In this document: in pieces, positions 22,473 through 24,751 of the stretch | How the letters are laid out: every line of letters starts with the position of its first letter | Position numbering within the stretch: position 1 is the stretch's first letter | NCBI GenBank assembly: GCA_959601025.1 | Contig: CAUGOD010000039.1 | Coordinates: 1 to 24,751 of the forward strand | DNA from: an uncultured Oscillospiraceae bacterium | GTDB taxonomy: Bacteria; Bacillota; Clostridia; Oscillospirales; Acutalibacteraceae | Direction: 5' to 3' | Length of the DNA: 24,751 bases | The notes under the pieces: model-generated | The model's input: only the letters and a program-made list of their open reading frames with translations | What the model was told of the DNA's origin: nothing | Databases searched by the model: none | Translations under genes and position numbers: made by a program

Positions 22473-23385
22473 TGACGTTCCCTCCTCCCGTGATATCCAT
22501 GAAACTCTGCTCCAGCGACGTGCCGACGACGGACAGCCCGTAAATCGCCACATCCCTTTCCATCAGCCGGCGGTTGACCGTGGGAATCTCTTCCTCGCTG
22601 ACGGAAAGGTCGATATGCTCGCTGGCAATATCCACGATCCGGTCGGGAATATTGGCGCGCAGCAGTTCCACCGCGGCCTCCATCGGGCGGACCGTATACC
22701 GGTATACGCCTGAGCCGCTGCGCTGCATCAGTTCCTCGATTGAGCTGGTCCGGAGAATCTGTCCGGCGTTGATGATGCATACCGTGTCGCACATCTGCTG
22801 CATCTCCTGCAGGATGTGGCTGGAAACCAGCACCGACAGGCCGGTGTTGTGCGCCAGGCTTTTCAGCAGATCGCGGACTTCCTTGATGCCGGCGGGGTCC
22901 AGGCCGTTGGTCGGCTCGTCCAGAATCAGGATTTTTGGGTCGTGAAGCAGGGCCTGGGCAATGCCGAGCCGCTGCTTCATACCAAGGGAATAGGTTTTGA
23001 ACTTATCCCGGATCCGCATCTGCATGCCGACCAGCTGCACCACCTCGTCGATGCGTTTCCGGTCGGCGCCGCAGGCGCGGGCCTGAAGCAGGAGGTTATC
23101 ATACCCGGAAAGATACCCGTACATATCCGGATTTTCCACGATACCGCTGACGTTCCGCATGGCGGCCGGAAATTCTTTTTCGATATCGTGGCCCGCGACG
23201 GTGATCGTGCCGCTGTCCATCGAGAGCAGTCCGAGAATCATCTTGATGGTGGTGGTCTTTCCCGCGCCGTTCGGGCCGAGGAAGCCGAATACCTCGCCCT
23301 CCTTCACCGTGAGGGAGAGGTCGGGGATAATGACCCGCTTTCCAAAGGATTTATGCACGTTTTTCAGTACCAGAACATCGGCCAT
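22465..23385 (-). CDS. ABC transporter ATP-binding protein
   Basis: This 306-residue ATPase has a Walker A motif GPNGAGKTT (37-45), a signature YSLGMKQRLGIAQAL (about 132-146), Walker B ILILDEPTNGLDP (152-164) and a switch histidine in VSSHILQE. The Q-loop position shows IVENPDMYGYLS, with Glu as is common in bacitracin/lantibiotic-type exporters. A C-terminal regulatory extension of about 90 residues follows. ATG 23385 follows AAGGAGG by about 9 bases and overlaps the upstream stop by one base (TAATG). A longer frame to 23448 lies inside the upstream gene and is not used. The domain type suggests lantibiotic or antibiotic export or self-protection, but this is not proven. Confidence 0.95.
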   Translation of the reverse strand: MADVLVLKNVHKSFGKRVIIPDLSLTVKEGEVFGFLGPNGAGKTTTIKMILGLLSMDSGTITVAGHDIEKEFPAAMRNVSGIVENPDMYGYLSGYDNLLLQARACGADRKRIDEVVQLVGMQMRIRDKFKTYSLGMKQRLGIAQALLHDPKILILDEPTNGLDPAGIKEVRDLLKSLAHNTGLSVLVSSHILQEMQQMCDTVCIINAGQILRTSSIEELMQRSGSGVYRYTVRPMEAAVELLRANIPDRIVDIASEHIDLSVSEEEIPTVNRRLMERDVAIYGLSVVGTSLEQSFMDITGGGNVIG

Positions 23386-23978
23386 TACCACATTCCTCCT
23401 TCCCCATAGGTATAGAGGTACAGATTGCTCACACGGAATATCTTCCATTCGCCGTCCACCTTTTTGCAGACGAGGCCGATTTCCATACGCTGCCTGCAGG
23501 TCTGTTCCACCAGCTTCTCCATACCATAATCCCAGAATTCTCCCTGAACGTCATACTCATAGTTCAGCGAGAGAGCAGCGGTATCCTGATCGACCACGCA
23601 TCGGCTCTCCTTTCTGGGATTGGTACGGGAAGTGATGCGCTGCATCTCCTCTGTCTGCAGGGACAGCTCGCTGGTCAGAGACTGCAGCGCGTCCTCCAGA
23701 TAGGAGGCGTCCTCCGTAAACAGGGCCGCCAGCTGTTCCCTGAGTTCCTTCGACTTTTTCTCAAAGGCGGCGGGGTCTTTCAGCGCTTCGATCTCCTCCC
23801 CGCTCAGCTTGGTGCTGCTTTCCATCATGGTACGCAGCTCTTCGCCCAGAGCGCGGATCGCCTTTTTTTCGGGAAGCAGCATCAACTGGGTGACCAGAAC
23901 GTAGACCAAGACGACTGCCAGCAGCGCCATGGATACCACAAAACCGCGGTTGACGCGCTTCCAGAAAGGTTTCTTCAT
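23385..23978 (-). CDS. Single-pass membrane protein with coiled coil, ABC operon leader gene
   Basis: This 197-residue protein has a basic N terminus (MKKPFWKRVNRG), one transmembrane helix (about 12-33) and an extracytoplasmic part. Residues 36-105 are rich in E, L, K and S, with heptad-like spacing that suggests a coiled coil. The C-terminal domain (about 120-190) looks beta-rich and ends in VDGEWKIFRVSNLYLYTYG, reminiscent of SnoaL/NTF2-like or DUF4878-type exported domains. No family is firmly recognised. ATG 23978 has AAAGGAG 8 bases upstream. It shares a base with the ATPase start, so it is the first gene of the exporter operon and may be its accessory or sensor subunit. Confidence 0.8.
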   Translation of the reverse strand: MKKPFWKRVNRGFVVSMALLAVVLVYVLVTQLMLLPEKKAIRALGEELRTMMESSTKLSGEEIEALKDPAAFEKKSKELREQLAALFTEDASYLEDALQSLTSELSLQTEEMQRITSRTNPRKESRCVVDQDTAALSLNYEYDVQGEFWDYGMEKLVEQTCRQRMEIGLVCKKVDGEWKIFRVSNLYLYTYGEGGMW

Positions 23979-24023
23979 GGGCCTATCTCCTTTCCTGTCC
24001 GGGGGCTGCCCGCGTTCCGCGGG

Positions 24024-24080
24024 CCCCCCCCCGCAATTGGCGGTTTCCACCCCCCCCCACCCCGCTGGACAGGCCCCCCC
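24024..24080 (-). other. G-tract cluster in the leader of the ABC exporter operon
   Basis: On the minus (coding) strand there are four runs of G: 7 (24080-24074), 4 (24063-24060), 9 (24058-24050) and 9 (24032-24024). They lie between the likely promoter and the ribosome binding site. Such runs could change length by slippage or form a G-quadruplex in the mRNA. An assembly or base-calling problem is also possible. Confidence 0.7.
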
Positions 24081-24129
24081 GACCACACGGTACCCACAGC
24101 CGCCGTCGGGCGAATAGCCGCACCCGGCG

Positions 24130-24164
24130 CCGGTTTCCTTGCAAGTATAGCACAGGAAAACCGG
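24130..24164 (-). promoter_or_regulatory. Promoter of the ABC exporter operon with flanking inverted repeat
   Basis: An extended -10, TGC-TATACT (24149-24144), is present on the minus strand without a good -35. It is flanked by an inverted repeat: CCGGTTTCC (24130-24138) and GGAAAACCGG (24155-24164), differing by one base. This may be a repressor or activator site. Confidence 0.5.
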
Positions 24165-24233
24165 CGAAAACAGGGGATTGGGCAATCTTTTCCTTTTTCT
24201 TCAGGAAATCTTAAAGGATTCCAGGGCGCCGCC

Positions 24234-24262
24234 TTGCACATTTTTCAGAATCCTGCTACAAT
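24234..24262 (+). promoter_or_regulatory. Promoter of the small membrane protein gene
   Basis: TTGCAC (24234-24239), a 17-base spacer and TACAAT (24257-24262) on the plus strand, about 40 bases before the start codon. It is divergent to the ABC operon promoter. Confidence 0.75.
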
Positions 24263-24302
24263 AAATAGAAAAATTATATCGTATACATAGGGGGAATCGA
24301 CT

Positions 24303-24626
24303 ATGCAGCCCAGCAACAGCACTGCCCGCGTTATCACCATTCTGGATTATCTCGGATTTCTTTGCCTGCTCGGTCTTTTTATTGAAAAGGACAACGAGGA
24401 CGTCCGCTTTCACACAAACCAGGGTCTGATCCTGTTCCTGCTGGAAATCGCGGTAGGGATCGTCGGTGCGCTTCTTTCCGGTCTGCTCGGGCTGGTGGGC
24501 TCTCTGCTTTCCAGCCTGCTGAGCCTGGCCTGTCTGGTGCTGGCGATCCTGGGGATCATCAACGCGGTTAACGGGCAGCGCCGTCCCCTGCCGATCATCG
24601 GCGCTCTGTTCACCTTTATCAAATAA
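24303..24626 (+). CDS. Small Tic20/DUF4870-like membrane protein
   Basis: This 107-residue protein has a hydrophobic stretch (about 8-27), the loop EKDNEDVRFHTNQGLILFL typical of DUF4870/Tic20-like small membrane proteins, a long hydrophobic block of two helices (about 41-88) and a short final segment. The FHxNQG motif before a helix is the main family sign. The function in bacteria is unknown. ATG 24303 follows AGGGGGAA at about 8 bases. It is transcribed away from the ABC exporter operon. Confidence 0.82.
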   Translation: MQPSNSTARVITILDYLGFLCLLGLFIEKDNEDVRFHTNQGLILFLLEIAVGIVGALLSGLLGLVGSLLSSLLSLACLVLAILGIINAVNGQRRPLPIIGALFTFIK

Positions 24627-24751
24627 TTTCCGTAGTTGGCAACAAAAGTTCCTCTCAGTAGAACCGGAGGGCTATTTGGCTTCAAGCCCCTAAAGGAGAA
24701 GTGGGGGGGCCGGGGTGTGGAGACCCCCCACCCCCCAAGAACAGGCAACAC
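24627..24751. other. Non-coding end of window with G/C runs
   Basis: No gene is supported here. A short hairpin GTTC / GAAC lies near 24650-24665. From about 24700 the sequence has G and C runs (GTGGGGGGG, GACCCCCCACCCCCC) that can fold back. The small minus-strand frame through this stretch has a proline-rich, unlikely composition. Confidence 0.5.

Overview
The window looks like a GC-rich chromosomal segment from an anaerobic, spore-forming member of the Clostridia, most like the Oscillospiraceae/Ruminococcaceae. Evidence for this includes dipicolinate synthase genes (dpaA, dpaB) behind a sigma-K-type promoter, a methionine T-box in front of metG, a separate secD/secF pair, a DUF1385 membrane protein next to prmC, and strong AGGAGG-type ribosome binding sites. 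Most genes lie on the minus strand. No rRNA, tRNA, CRISPR array, intact transposon or prophage was seen.

Layout from left to right. 94-2752: a Met T-box leader drives a short MetRS2-like methionyl-tRNA synthetase, followed by one or two small ORFs and a terminator. 2780-2910: an imperfect palindromic intergenic element that may be a dispersed repeat. 2953-9001: a minus-strand run of EF-hand-like lipoprotein, OmpR-type response regulator, histidine kinase, DUF1385 protein and prmC, with one promoter at its head. 9199-10914: cobO, whose leader carries three 16-bp tandem repeats and a 9-codon upstream ORF, then a GH25 lysozyme with LysM. 11273-11823: a plus-strand cluster of three very small proteins. 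11976-14115: dpaA-dpaB and rpiB. 14219-15752: a DUF3737 protein and the remains of a cupin/flavodoxin gene pair behind a textbook MerR-type promoter with a 19-bp spacer. 15958-19145: a YaiI/YqxD protein and the secD-secF operon. 19357-20748: a type Ic aspartate aminotransferase. 21006-24149: a three-gene ABC exporter operon with unusual G tracts in its leader. 24303-24626: a small Tic20/DUF4870-like membrane protein.

Most genes are ordinary housekeeping or signalling genes. The parts most worth a second look are the three-small-protein cluster beside the spore genes, the decayed MerR-controlled operon, the cobO leader, the G-tract leader of the ABC operon, and the palindromic intergenic element. 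All family calls come from recognising motifs by eye; no database search was run.
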